DNA of 64,000 nt from JAHDDW01 sp964648795 (lineage in GTDB: Bacteria; Actinomycetota; Acidimicrobiia; Acidimicrobiales; SZUA-35), in contig CAZYMB010000006.1 in the NCBI GenBank assembly GCA_964648795.1, positions 31,206-95,205 on the forward strand. The letters are read 5' to 3'. Made by a program: the position numbers and the translations under genes. The notes below the pieces were generated by a model that was not told where the DNA came from, ran no database searches, and saw nothing but the letters and a program-made list of their open reading frames with translations. This document shows, in pieces, positions 41,400 through 50,499 of this stretch. Numbering within the stretch: position 1 is the first letter of the stretch; the number at the start of each line of letters is the position of its first letter.

Positions 41400-42266
41400 C
41401 TCTTGTTGAATCAGGCGGGAATTAACCCAGAACGCTGTTGCGATAGTTAAGCCAAGCACCACGAAGATGGCTCTTAAACCGAGAGACCATTGGCTATTAC
41501 CAAGCAAAGCTATAAGTGGAAGTTCAAAGTCTTCCCTCGTATCCAGAGTTGGCATCCGATCCACTAGACCTCCGATCGAGATTAGCAATGTCCCCATGGC
41601 GTCAATCGAAACCCAAATAAAGGCTGCTGTCACTGTTGCACCTAATGCTCGCAATGACTTAGTGAGTATGTTGTCAACCAACACGCTGAGCTTTTGAATA
41701 CCTTTTGGGGTTACCCAATCAAAGGTTGCTCCAACCAGAATCATCGAAGAAAGCGCTGCTATGAACACCCCTAGGGAAGGATCGACCACACGGCCTATCA
41801 GCACACCAGGCAGCACTGCCCCTAACCCGATTAAGCTAAGCAATAACAGTGAACGCATGAAGTAGCGGCCAAACCCTTTTGCCGCACGCTTCACAAGTTG
41901 AAATGTTGTCGGATGGTCGTCCGTTCCACGAAGTAGGAAGACCTCATTGATAAATGAAACTGCGAGGATCACGATTAGCCAGAGGACCACGCCAACTACA
42001 CCTAACGTCCAAGCTAGGCCCTTGGTTGGGCTGACTACCCTGACGATGTCGAACGGCGATACCGCTTGCGCAGTCCATATCAGAGTGGCATCCTGGGCCA
42101 TTCTCCAAACTAGAACGCCAGACACAACCGAAAACACGAGTCCGACCACCGCAAAGAACTCGAGGTAAATTTTTGAGAACTGAAATGTTGTGCCCAAACT
42201 GAGTGAGTACCACGCATAGCGCGGCAACAGATCTGGAGTTTGTGGTGGAGGCGGCTGATGTTCCAA
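41370..42266 (-). CDS. multi-pass membrane protein, unknown
   Basis: 298 residues with about six hydrophobic helices (for example FFAVVGLVFSVVSGVLVW, GVVGVVLWLIVILAVSFI, LLLLSLIGLGAVLPGVLIG, GVFIAALSSMILVGATF) and a proline-rich start (MEHQPPPPQTPDLLP). No family recognised; it resembles DUF-type integral membrane proteins with an interfacial domain. The 3' end overlaps the convergent parE stop by 30 bases. TTG start with TAGACT seven bases upstream. Confidence 0.7.
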   Translation of the reverse strand: MEHQPPPPQTPDLLPRYAWYSLSLGTTFQFSKIYLEFFAVVGLVFSVVSGVLVWRMAQDATLIWTAQAVSPFDIVRVVSPTKGLAWTLGVVGVVLWLIVILAVSFINEVFLLRGTDDHPTTFQLVKRAAKGFGRYFMRSLLLLSLIGLGAVLPGVLIGRVVDPSLGVFIAALSSMILVGATFDWVTPKGIQKLSVLVDNILTKSLRALGATVTAAFIWVSIDAMGTLLISIGGLVDRMPTLDTREDFELPLIALLGNSQWSLGLRAIFVVLGLTIATAFWVNSRLIQQELDIQELGVN

Positions 42267-42273
42267 GACTCTG

Positions 42274-42279
42274 AGTCTA
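42274..42279 (-). promoter_or_regulatory. TAGACT -10 box, leaderless start of the membrane protein gene
   Basis: TAGACT, seven bases, then TTG at 42266. Confidence 0.4.
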
Positions 42280-43212
42280 TATGTGCTCGAGCTTTACCCC
42301 GAAAACTCCGGCAAACATGCCTGCTACCTGTGCGAAACCGGCAAGCGTAAATCTTATCTGTGGGTTCTTTCCTGAAACGACCCGACGAAACGGACGACCA
42401 AGATAGCCAAGCCCACGTTTGCCTGCACGAAGAACCATTCGTGCCTTTGTCGTAGAACCACTCTCGATGTTTGTCAGGTACTCTGAATTTCCCATCCACA
42501 TTGACGCACGTAGCTGGTAATTTAGGTTAGACCGTTCCGGTGGTTGTTCCCCCCAGCTGACGGCATCTAATGAGTAGTGCGCTTTCAACCCGCGATCTAC
42601 TGCTTCTCGATAGAAAACCATGTCTTCCCCACCGACGGTTCCAAGGTCTGAACGGAACCGTATTTCAGGGTTGTCTTTCAGGAATTTCGAAGAGAGCATC
42701 GAATTACCGGTTGAACAAACGCTAACCGAACTACCATCTGGTTGAGGGATAGCTTCAAGGATTTGACCAAACGGTTCATTGTGAAGCCAGTTTGGATATT
42801 CCTCGCCATAACGAAGAAACACTGGGCCAGTCACAGCATCAGCATCAAACTCTGCTTGTGTGTCAATCAAGGCTTTCAACCAACCCGGCTCAACTACTTG
42901 GTCGTCATCAACCATTGCGACCCAATCAGCCAGCTCCAAACAAGCTTCGATTCCCATATTTCTAGCAACAGAGATATTTTGGGCACCCGAATGTCGATAA
43001 TGAAGTCCGAGGTCAAATCCAGAGTTTTCTGATTCAGCAATAGTTTTGGCTCGGCCATCGGGATTGTCATCGACTATTACAACAGCCACCTGAATCTCTG
43101 GCCTGACCGTTTCAGCAGCTACGCGCAAAGAAGCTAGTAAATTCCTCAAAGGCTCGTTCCGTTGAAAGGTACAGACATAGATAGCTACAGATTGAACTGA
43201 TTTTGCTTCCAC
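42277..43212 (-). CDS. family 2 glycosyltransferase
   Basis: GT-A fold: SVAIYVCTFQRNEPLRNLLASL (~8-30), VVIVDDNPDGRA (~43-54), then WVAMVDDDQVVEPGWLKAL (~95-113) with the metal-binding DDD, and GGEDMVFYREAVDRGLK (~190-207), the ED acid-base segment. It adds a sugar from an NDP-sugar to an envelope glycan or lipid; the donor and acceptor are unknown. GTG start behind AGGAG. Not clustered with other glycan genes except a second GT2 1.2 kb away. Confidence 0.88.
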   Translation of the reverse strand: MEAKSVQSVAIYVCTFQRNEPLRNLLASLRVAAETVRPEIQVAVVIVDDNPDGRAKTIAESENSGFDLGLHYRHSGAQNISVARNMGIEACLELADWVAMVDDDQVVEPGWLKALIDTQAEFDADAVTGPVFLRYGEEYPNWLHNEPFGQILEAIPQPDGSSVSVCSTGNSMLSSKFLKDNPEIRFRSDLGTVGGEDMVFYREAVDRGLKAHYSLDAVSWGEQPPERSNLNYQLRASMWMGNSEYLTNIESGSTTKARMVLRAGKRGLGYLGRPFRRVVSGKNPQIRFTLAGFAQVAGMFAGVFGVKLEHI

Positions 43213-43281
43213 AACTTGCTCCTAGAAATACCCCTCAAACGTATTTTAGTTTCCACAGGCCCTAATTCCACGCATGTAGCG

Positions 43282-44295
43282 CTATCGCAACATTGATTGC
43301 GGAATGCAGTGAGTGGCGCTACCACAGTCATCTGGCCATGCTGGCAGCTCACCGACCGCCACACGGGGTAAATCTTCGACTATTTCTTTGACCAACTCGA
43401 CGGCTAGTTCAATGAACTTAGGGTTGTGGCCTACTGCTTCAACTCGCTTGTAGCCCAGACCGGCTTTTTCGGCAGCTTGTTTCGCCTGAGTGTCCAAGTC
43501 ATAAAGCACTTCCATGTGATCGCTAGTGAAACCAAGTGGACAGATCAAGACTTCGTCACCAGGCTTGCATTTGCCAGTCTCTACCAAGCTAGCTATGCGA
43601 TCACACACGTCCGGTTCAAGCCAAGGGACCTGGGGTGGACCGGATCTTGATTGAAAAACTAGTTCGAAATCCCCGATACTGGTTTCTTCTGACAGCAGAC
43701 GTGAGATCTCATTTAGCTGCGGTATGTACTCGGAAACCTCAGCCATAGATTCTGGAATGGAGTGAGCAGTAAACAATGTAAACGGCGCAGGTTGCATGTC
43801 GACAAGCTTTGCATTGATATTCTCTACCCAGCCTTCGACAAACTTTGGGTGGTTGAAGTACAAACGAAGTTTACGCAGTTCGATTCGACCAGCCGCAGCT
43901 TCAGTAGCGGCAGCCAGGTCTTGCCGGTATTGGCGGCAACCGGAGAACGAACTAAATGCAGAAGTTGTAAACACTAGAGCCTTGGTATGACCAAGGTCAG
44001 CCATCTCTTTGGCTGTGTCGGAAATATACGGAGCCCAATTTCTATGCCCGATAAAGACAGGAAGCTGTAGTCCTGCATTTAGCAATGCTAGTTCGAGCTC
44101 ACTGGCGAAATTTCTTACAAACTCGTTAAGAGGCGACACTCCGCCAAATATCTCGTATTGTTCAGCGACCACAGCTAACCGTTCATCTGGCACATTCCTA
44201 CCACGCGTTACATTTCTCAGAAAATCCATGATATCGTCCGGGCCTTCAGGGCCGCCAAAGGACTGTATCAAAACTGAATCGTAGCCATTAGTCAC
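43282..44295 (-). CDS. hemH: ferrochelatase (probably coproporphyrin III type)
   Basis: Inserts Fe2+ into the porphyrin ring at the end of heme synthesis. SVLIQSFGGPEGPDDIMDFLRNVTRGRNVP opens the protein as in actinobacterial ferrochelatases. FTAHSIPESM holds the catalytic His, and FQSRSGPPQVPWLEPDV and ICPLGFTSDHMEVLYDLD hold the second active-site motif. Cysteines in SGCRQYR and the C-terminal DDCGSATHC could bind the [2Fe-2S] cluster known from actinobacterial enzymes. 337 residues. In this phylum the substrate is usually coproporphyrin III (CpfC). Heme from it would feed the Ccm operon downstream. Confidence 0.93.
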   Translation of the reverse strand: MTNGYDSVLIQSFGGPEGPDDIMDFLRNVTRGRNVPDERLAVVAEQYEIFGGVSPLNEFVRNFASELELALLNAGLQLPVFIGHRNWAPYISDTAKEMADLGHTKALVFTTSAFSSFSGCRQYRQDLAAATEAAAGRIELRKLRLYFNHPKFVEGWVENINAKLVDMQPAPFTLFTAHSIPESMAEVSEYIPQLNEISRLLSEETSIGDFELVFQSRSGPPQVPWLEPDVCDRIASLVETGKCKPGDEVLICPLGFTSDHMEVLYDLDTQAKQAAEKAGLGYKRVEAVGHNPKFIELAVELVKEIVEDLPRVAVGELPAWPDDCGSATHCIPQSMLR

Positions 44296-44301
44296 GCACC
44301 G

Positions 44302-44307
44302 AATCTA
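44302..44307 (-). promoter_or_regulatory. TAGATT -10 box, leaderless start of hemH
   Basis: TAGATT, six bases (CGGTGC), then GTG at 44295. An inverted repeat CGCCAG/CTGGCG (44309-44314 with 44328-44333) lies directly upstream and could be an operator. Confidence 0.5.
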
Positions 44308-44436
44308 CCGCCAGCCCCCTCTAGAGACTGGCGACTCTCCAAACTTCTTAAAGTCTCTAGGCAATTGATCCCAGCTGAAGCTAAAAGGGCGTATATTTGC
44401 CCTGAACACTAGCTATCATTACCCCTTGGAGGAACC

Positions 44437-45414
44437 TTGTCACCGCAAGTAACGGCGTTAATGCCAGCCTACGAGCGACCAAAGATGATGGCGGAAGCTT
44501 TGCTCTCAGCGCTAAGCCAAACTTATGATGCCCTCACAATCTTGATCGGCGACAACAGTGATTCGGACGATATTGAACACCTAGTCAAATCTTTTGATGA
44601 CCCCAGAGTTAAATACTTCCGGAACTCACCTGCCGTTAGCCCTCAAGAAAACTGGGTGAACTTGGCAAATATGGCGAAGACTCCATACATTGCTTCGCTT
44701 CACGACGACGATGTTTGGGAACCTGACTTTCTGGCCCGCACTGTTCAGGCCATGAAGGAAAACCCTGGCACTAAAATGGTGTTCACGGACTATTCGATAA
44801 TTGATTCTGACAGCACGCTGCTTAATGCCTTCACCGACAAAGTCTACGCCTGGCACTACCGAGATACTCTTAAAGAAGGCCCACTCAACCTAGATATCGA
44901 GGCTGGCATTAGGTTAGCCGTTGTCTGGAACTGCCCTCAACCAGCTTATGCTGCCCTACTTGACACTAAGTATGTACAGAGTGTCGATTTCCTACCAGAG
45001 ATGGCGCCATTGTATGACATTTGGCTTAGCTATCAGATGGCTATAGATGAACAACCGATGTACTACATCAGCGATCGACTAACTCGCTACCGAGTCCACA
45101 ATCAAAGCCTAACTTCGAATTCTTTCGCTCTAGCCGAAGACAGGGTCTTTAATCACGTTATTAATTCTCACCCTGATCTAGATGTTGCACTAGAACTCGA
45201 GGATCGTTGGGCTGACTTACGTTGGGGTCGTGCCACAAAGCTCATGTTTGAAGAAGAGGGACGGTCCTTTTCACAAGAAGAATTTGCTCAGGCAGTTAGT
45301 GGTCTTCACGGAAGGCGCAAACTTGCTGCTTGGCTCGGAGCTAACTCGAGTCTTGTTTGGAATGGCATGCGCTGGATCAAACAGTCGAAAACTGTTCCAG
45401 TCACTACAGCTTAG
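44437..45414 (+). CDS. family 2 glycosyltransferase
   Basis: GT-A fold: VTALMPAYERPKMMAEALLSALSQTYDALTILIGDNSDSDD (~5-45) and TPYIASLHDDDVWEPDFLARTV (~87-108) with the DDD metal site. 325 residues with a C-terminal helical tail. The TTG start is preferred because GGAGG lies five bases upstream. Acceptor unknown. It converges on the AarF-type gene with an 11-base overlap. Together with the GT2 at 42277 it may serve a small glycan pathway. Confidence 0.88.
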   Translation: MSPQVTALMPAYERPKMMAEALLSALSQTYDALTILIGDNSDSDDIEHLVKSFDDPRVKYFRNSPAVSPQENWVNLANMAKTPYIASLHDDDVWEPDFLARTVQAMKENPGTKMVFTDYSIIDSDSTLLNAFTDKVYAWHYRDTLKEGPLNLDIEAGIRLAVVWNCPQPAYAALLDTKYVQSVDFLPEMAPLYDIWLSYQMAIDEQPMYYISDRLTRYRVHNQSLTSNSFALAEDRVFNHVINSHPDLDVALELEDRWADLRWGRATKLMFEEEGRSFSQEEFAQAVSGLHGRRKLAAWLGANSSLVWNGMRWIKQSKTVPVTTA

Positions 45415-46792
45415 CTACAGCCCACTTAGCTATCTCTTGGCTCATGGGCGTAGAAGGTTCTTGCTCTACTGATGGCCAAAGCTCTTTTGAGATCCTTTGC
45501 CAATTACCTCTGGCCGACAGCTGACCAAAAATACCCATTAAACCAAGCGTTATCCTTTGAACTATGACCATAGATGGTGGAACATTAAGAGTTTTCATTA
45601 GCGGACCGAACTCACCCTTCATGTCGAACAAGCGCGCTACCCCCTGTTGTGAATAGCTCTCATCGATCGTCAGGTCTCGGTCTTCGATTACATACTCATA
45701 GAAGTATCTGAAATACTCATTTAGGTGATCCGTACTAAATTCTCTGGAAGCCTCTGACAGTATCCCAGCTTCGTCTACGGCGGCTCTAAACTTTTCTTTG
45801 TCCGGATTCAGGACCATATGGTTTATTAGAACCTCAAAGAGATCCACTTCAGAGTCTTGGAACTTCTTCACTAATCCGTAGTCCAAAAAAGTAACCTTGC
45901 CACCTTTGTGGAATATGTAGTTACCTGGGTGAGGATCACCGTTGAATGCATTTAATTGATAGATCGCTCCGAAAGAGAATCTAAAGATAGTTTCGGCTAG
46001 GTCATTCTTTTCTTTTTGTGACCACGAAAGAACCTCAGAGAATTTCGAACCAACAACCAGCTCAGACGTGATGATTCTCTTAGTTGAGAGCTCGTCAAAT
46101 ACCCTAGGCACATTGATAAACGGGTGACCTTCAAAGTAGTTGCCAAAGAACCTCTGATTTTCGGCTTCGGCTTCATAGTCCAATTCTTCTTCTAGCCGGT
46201 CACGAATTTCATTAACAATCGGCTCTGGATCAACGCCTGGGTACAACGCCCCCAGCATATTGAACATCCAGTTAGCCTTCTTTAAATCGCTGGCGACCGC
46301 AGAACCAATCTCTGGGTACTGAACCTTCACTGCAACAGCATGACCGTCTCTTGTAACTGCAGAATGAACCTGCCCAATAGAAGCAGCTGCAATCGGTATT
46401 GGGTTCCACTCAGCGAAAATGTCTTGCGGTTTGGCTCCAAGCTCTGCTTCTATTTGAGCCTCGGCTAACTCTGGCGCCATAGGGGGTGCGTCTGCTTGGA
46501 GCGTAGCTAACGAGTTGCGAGCGTTCTCAGGCAAGCCAGAATCTAAGTAGCTGGCCATTTGCCCCAGCTTCATCATGGCACCCTTCATCTGCCCAAACGT
46601 CTTTGTAACATCCTCAGCAGTTTTTAGCGCAGCTTGAGAATTCAATTCAGCTTTCTTATTAGCTGAGGCGAAAGAACGACGGGCTTTAAGTAAGGCCATA
46701 CGTCGCCCACTAGACACCATAAGGCGCCCAAGGGCAGCATTTCGCCGAAGACTTGATGTAACTAAAGAAGCTTTACTGCCCTGCGTGCCCAT
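45404..46792 (-). CDS. ABC1/AarF/UbiB-family atypical kinase
   Basis: 462 residues of the UbiB/COQ8-type protein-kinase-like family. KxGQ motif in MKLGQMASYLDSGLPEN (~75-92), the A-rich loop and catalytic Lys in AAASIGQVHSAVTRDGHAVAVKVQYPEI (~128-156), and FNGDPHPGNYIFHKGGKVTFLDYGLVKKF (~278-306) with the metal-binding DYG. Members act as ATPases in isoprenoid-lipid or quinone metabolism; no ubiquinone genes are adjacent. No C-terminal membrane helix is evident. Confidence 0.9.
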   Translation of the reverse strand: MGTQGSKASLVTSSLRRNAALGRLMVSSGRRMALLKARRSFASANKKAELNSQAALKTAEDVTKTFGQMKGAMMKLGQMASYLDSGLPENARNSLATLQADAPPMAPELAEAQIEAELGAKPQDIFAEWNPIPIAAASIGQVHSAVTRDGHAVAVKVQYPEIGSAVASDLKKANWMFNMLGALYPGVDPEPIVNEIRDRLEEELDYEAEAENQRFFGNYFEGHPFINVPRVFDELSTKRIITSELVVGSKFSEVLSWSQKEKNDLAETIFRFSFGAIYQLNAFNGDPHPGNYIFHKGGKVTFLDYGLVKKFQDSEVDLFEVLINHMVLNPDKEKFRAAVDEAGILSEASREFSTDHLNEYFRYFYEYVIEDRDLTIDESYSQQGVARLFDMKGEFGPLMKTLNVPPSMVIVQRITLGLMGIFGQLSARGNWQRISKELWPSVEQEPSTPMSQEIAKWAVAKL

Positions 46793-46843
46793 AAGCGTCT
46801 AATATTAGTCGAACCTACAAATCAGTTCTATGAGGCCAAACAC

Positions 46844-47218
46844 ATGAGGCAACTAAACCCCAAAGAGCTCAACGCTTATAGCCATGTACCAACGAATACT
46901 CTGCGTCGTGTCAGAGTAATTGAAGGGGTTCCTATTCCTGGTTTCGCTGGTATTACTCTCGGCAACTTCGTCTTCTTAAAGACAAAGGTTTCTGATGCCG
47001 GGGACAGTACTCTGCTAGCTCACGAGCTTGTGCATGTTCGACAATGGTCAGAACTGGGAAAGTTTGGGTTTCTCACCAAGTACCTGTCATCGTTCTTTCG
47101 CCATATTTCCAAAACTCGCTCTTGGATGGGAGCGTACCGAGCTATTGGACTTGAGGTAGAGGCACGCCACGAATGCGACCACTGGGCGAAGAACTGCCAA
47201 GATAGCTCAGATGAGTAG
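46844..47218 (+). CDS. HExxH-type zinc protein (DUF4157-like)
   Basis: 124 residues. LLAHELVHVRQW (~59-70) gives an HExxH zinc motif, and EVEARHECDHWA near the C-terminus could supply the third ligand. The preceding GFAGITLGNFVFLKTKV hydrophobic segment may be a beta strand. Short proteins with this pattern are annotated as DUF4157 or metallopeptidase-like; activity is unproven. GAGG lies eight bases before the ATG. Confidence 0.65.
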   Translation: MRQLNPKELNAYSHVPTNTLRRVRVIEGVPIPGFAGITLGNFVFLKTKVSDAGDSTLLAHELVHVRQWSELGKFGFLTKYLSSFFRHISKTRSWMGAYRAIGLEVEARHECDHWAKNCQDSSDE

Positions 47219-47284
47219 CACCAGACGATGAGTTTGGTAGTCTCTTAGCGGGTAGACGTTGGATGAGAAAGTAATGTCAGTACT

Positions 47285-48145
47285 TTGAGTCAAGATATAA
47301 ATGTGACAGAAACCCCCAAATACTTATCCCCGTCTTCTGCTGCGACCTATGAGTCTTGTCCAGCCAAGTGGAAGTACAAATATATTGAGAACCGCCCTGA
47401 CCCTTCAGGCAAACCAGCCCTGGTTGGATCTTTTGTGCACCTAGTTCTAGAAGAGCTATGTAAGTTACCGGCACAAAATCGTACCCTTGATCAAGCCAAA
47501 TCGATAGCGACTTCGATTTGGCCGGTCTTTGCGACCGAGGTCGATTACACAGCGCTCGAACTATCGCAAGACGATGTCCGAGCCTTTAAATGGCAAGCTT
47601 GGATAGCAACTCAGGGACTCTGGAAGCTAGAAGACCCTCGAGAAGTTGAAGTTGTATCAACTGAACAGAAGATCGTCACAAAGCTCGGCGACGTACCGTT
47701 CAAAGGCATTGTTGATCGCCTAGAGCGAATCAACAATGAGCTAGTAGTTAGTGACTACAAATCAGGTCGACTGCCAGGTGTGCGCTGGAGAGCTGACAAG
47801 ATCACCCAGGTTATGTTGTACGCAGCTGCAGTCAAAGCATCTCAAGGTGAAGCCCCAGGTGCGGCACGATTGCTTTACTTAGGACAACGAATACTGGAAG
47901 TTAAAGTAACCTCACAACGCATCGAGGAGGCAACAGACCAGATCAGCCAGACCTGGCAGAATGTTACGACCTCGTGTTCAACAGACTCTTTTGAAACCAA
48001 GCCTCAAGTACTATGCGGCTGGTGTTCATTTATTGATGTCTGTGAGGACGGTCAGGCAGAAGTGAAGAAACGTATAAAGAAGAAGACATTGTCTGCTGAA
48101 GCTCCAGCTCGACAAGTCTTAGAAATAAAGTCGTCAGCTGCTTAA
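47285..48145 (+). CDS. RecB-family PD-(D/E)XK nuclease with probable Fe-S site
   Basis: 286 residues. The N-terminal LSPSSAATYESCPAKWKYKYI (~15-35), LVGSFVHLVLEELC (~44-57), GIVDRLERINNELVVSDYKSGRLP (~140-163, the D...DYK catalytic core) and QVMLYAAAV (~178) match the PDDEXK_1 group of exonucleases. Cysteines in ESCPAKW, LCGWCSF and VCEDGQ form the C ... CxxC ... C layout known to bind [4Fe-4S] in AddB- and Cas4-like nucleases. No helicase or cas gene is nearby, so it acts alone or with distant partners. TTG start is tentative. Confidence 0.82.
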   Translation: MSQDINVTETPKYLSPSSAATYESCPAKWKYKYIENRPDPSGKPALVGSFVHLVLEELCKLPAQNRTLDQAKSIATSIWPVFATEVDYTALELSQDDVRAFKWQAWIATQGLWKLEDPREVEVVSTEQKIVTKLGDVPFKGIVDRLERINNELVVSDYKSGRLPGVRWRADKITQVMLYAAAVKASQGEAPGAARLLYLGQRILEVKVTSQRIEEATDQISQTWQNVTTSCSTDSFETKPQVLCGWCSFIDVCEDGQAEVKKRIKKKTLSAEAPARQVLEIKSSAA

Positions 48146-49488
48146 CCCTGGTTAAACGAGTCCACGATGTCTAGCCAAAGCTGCGTTGCTAAATCTAAGC
48201 TTTGGAGATCGATTCGTTCATTGTTCCCATGGAACCGTGAATAGAACTCCGAGGTGTCCACGCTCTTGTTAAGCAAGCCAGCGCCTAGTACTTGTGACCC
48301 CATTTTGCGGTAGAACCGGGCGTCGGTTCCGCCTGTGATCAACCCTGGGACGATCTGTGCTTCGGGTTCAGCTTTACGGACTGCCATCTCGAGTGAATCC
48401 CAAAGCTTTCCCTTAACATCTGAAGATGAGCCAAGTTCAATATCGTCGGGTGTCGCCAAGAACTTCTCAACTACTACATCTTCATACAGGTCACCCAGAG
48501 CCATTTTCAGGTGACTGTCTACATCTTGTGATGTCTCGCCTGGCAAACATCTGATGTCTACGTGTAGCTCGACATGATCGCAAATCGTGTTCGTCTTGGT
48601 TCCTCCATGAATGACGTTAGGGCTAAAGGTTGTGTGCGAACAAGCATGCAAGAAGGCTCCATCGCCTGCGGGCAGATCGGCCAATGCCTCGTTTAGTGCT
48701 GCCTCTGAATTCAACCGGTTTCTAAGTTCAGCCGGCAGCTCAAGTGAACCAATTCTTCGTTTCCATTGCTCGCTCAATACTGGGTTTGGCGAGTAACTAC
48801 TAAGCCGTCTTACTACTTCGGCAGCTTTAATCAAGGCATTGTCGGCTCCATATGGGCGGGAACCATGGCCTGGTTTGCCTTTGATTGTAAGTCGTCGCCA
48901 GTCGACACCTTTCTCGCCAGCATTCACAAGCACATAAGAACCAGTTTCGTTAGTGGACTGAATCCCTCCGTATTCGGTAAGCACACAGTCAGCTGCGATT
49001 AAATCCCAATGATTTTCAACAGCGTACTTTGCGCCATAGGTCCCACCTGCCTCTTCGTCTGCAACTGCGAAGTAAACAAGGTCGCCAACGGGCTTCGTAT
49101 CTGATTGCGCGATCTGACGAAACGCTACCGCCATGGAGGCTGTGAGATTGAGCATATCTATTGCTCCTCTCCCCCAAATTTCTCCGTCGATTAGCTCACC
49201 GCCGAAAGGGTCATGCTTCCAGCCGTCTGGTGTTACTGGAACAACATCTGTGTGGCCCATCAGACAAAGACTCGGCGCCTCCGGATTCGTACCTTCTATT
49301 CGCGCAACCAGAGACTTGCGGCCTGGCTCAGACTCAAAGGTATCGACCTTAATTCCAGGGGTTTCGATAAAGCTCTCTAGTAGGTCTGAATTCTTGTGTT
49401 CTTGCCCAGACGTTACTGTGCCATCGTTAACGCATTTGTTCTTAATTAGCTGAACGAGCAATTCTTGTGTTTCGTTGAACTTTGCCAT
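48142..49488 (-). CDS. M20-family zinc peptidase/deacylase
   Basis: 448 residues. Metal and catalytic residues are in LCLMGHTDVVPVTPDGWKHDPFGG (His ... Asp), WGRGAIDMLNLTASMAV (Asp), AVADEEAGGTYG (Glu-Glu) and GGTDARFYRKMG (His replaced by Arg context; the late His is in RFHGNNERI). The dimerisation lid is present (~190-300). Substrate cannot be told; acylated amino acids or short peptides are likely. The stop overlaps the convergent nuclease gene by four bases. Confidence 0.85.
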   Translation of the reverse strand: MAKFNETQELLVQLIKNKCVNDGTVTSGQEHKNSDLLESFIETPGIKVDTFESEPGRKSLVARIEGTNPEAPSLCLMGHTDVVPVTPDGWKHDPFGGELIDGEIWGRGAIDMLNLTASMAVAFRQIAQSDTKPVGDLVYFAVADEEAGGTYGAKYAVENHWDLIAADCVLTEYGGIQSTNETGSYVLVNAGEKGVDWRRLTIKGKPGHGSRPYGADNALIKAAEVVRRLSSYSPNPVLSEQWKRRIGSLELPAELRNRLNSEAALNEALADLPAGDGAFLHACSHTTFSPNVIHGGTKTNTICDHVELHVDIRCLPGETSQDVDSHLKMALGDLYEDVVVEKFLATPDDIELGSSSDVKGKLWDSLEMAVRKAEPEAQIVPGLITGGTDARFYRKMGSQVLGAGLLNKSVDTSEFYSRFHGNNERIDLQSLDLATQLWLDIVDSFNQG

Positions 49489-49577
49489 CTAAATGACGAC
49501 TCTAGTCGATCCCAAACAGCACAATGGTTTAATGGCCGCGCCCAACATATAGCCAAGTTCGGTGGCACACTGGAAGT

Positions 49578-50498
49578 GTGAAGGTAACGCTAATAGTTAA
49601 CCCCGTAGCTTCGTCGGTAACAAAGAGAAGTCGTCAAGTTATCCAGAAAGCGCTCAGCGCTGACCACGACTTAGATGTCCAAGAGACCAAGGCCCGTCAA
49701 GACGGCACTGGCCTAGCTGCCCAAGCAGCAAAAGACGGCGCTGACGCAGTTATATCATTGGGCGGCGATGGCACGCTAAACGAAGTCGCTAATGGCGTCT
49801 TAGAGACCGATTGCGCCCTCGGAGTTTTACCTGGTGGATCTACCAATGTTTTTGCGAGGTCGATTGGCTACCCCAACGAGGCAGTCGAGGCAACGGCCAT
49901 GCTTCTTGATTCGCTGTCAGAGAACAAGCCTGAAAAGGCGAGCGTTGGTAAAGCTAACGGACGCGCCTTCTTGTTTCATGTTGGTGCAGGTTTTGACGCT
50001 GCGGTTGTTGCCAAGGTTGAAGAGAAAGGCAAACTAAAACGCTACATCGGCCATCCTCTCTTTGTTGCTAGCACGATTACCACCTGGCTCGGAGAGGTCG
50101 ATAGAAAGCGTCCATGGTTTGATATCACAACAGATGATGACATCGTTATAGAAAATGCTCAGTTCGCAGTTGCTCTAAACTGCAACCCTTATACCTACAT
50201 GGGTAAGCGCCCACTCGACTTGGCACCTGAAGCGACTCTAACTTTAGATCTGTCACTCATTATTCTGACGAAGCTTTCATTCCGCAAGATTGTGCCAGTC
50301 GTAGTAAAGGCGCTCCGGTCCAAAGACGGCATTAGCAACTCTGATGCAACCAAGCATCTAACTAATGTAAAAGAAGTAACGCTGGCTGGGCATAGACCGT
50401 TCCCTTATCAGCTTGATGGCGAGTTCTTTGACCCTGTGAGTTCTCTAGAGCTTGAGAGTGTACGAGACGCCCTCAAAATATACTTCCCAACTAAGTAG
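49578..50498 (+). CDS. diacylglycerol/lipid kinase (DagK/YegS family)
   Basis: 306 residues. VTLIVNPVASSVTK opens the fold, AVISLGGDGTLNEVANGVLETDCALGVLPGGSTNVFARSIGYP (~55-100) holds the GGDGT nucleotide motif and the GSTN stretch, and HPLFVASTITTWL and FAVALNCNPYTYMG follow in the C-terminal beta domain. It phosphorylates a lipid such as diacylglycerol or a related polyprenyl/sphingoid alcohol. Start GTG; GGAAG precedes it. Convergent with pdtaS. Confidence 0.88.
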   Translation: MKVTLIVNPVASSVTKRSRQVIQKALSADHDLDVQETKARQDGTGLAAQAAKDGADAVISLGGDGTLNEVANGVLETDCALGVLPGGSTNVFARSIGYPNEAVEATAMLLDSLSENKPEKASVGKANGRAFLFHVGAGFDAAVVAKVEEKGKLKRYIGHPLFVASTITTWLGEVDRKRPWFDITTDDDIVIENAQFAVALNCNPYTYMGKRPLDLAPEATLTLDLSLIILTKLSFRKIVPVVVKALRSKDGISNSDATKHLTNVKEVTLAGHRPFPYQLDGEFFDPVSSLELESVRDALKIYFPTK

Positions 50499-50499
50499 A

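Noticed and set aside
46844..47218. HExxH protein as a toxin or antitoxin partner (ImmA-like)
   Set aside because: No helix-turn-helix gene or phage genes adjacent; the HELVH motif alone does not show that.
47285..48145. PD-(D/E)XK protein as Cas4
   Set aside because: No cas1, cas2 or repeats nearby; stand-alone RecB-like nucleases are common in actinobacteria.
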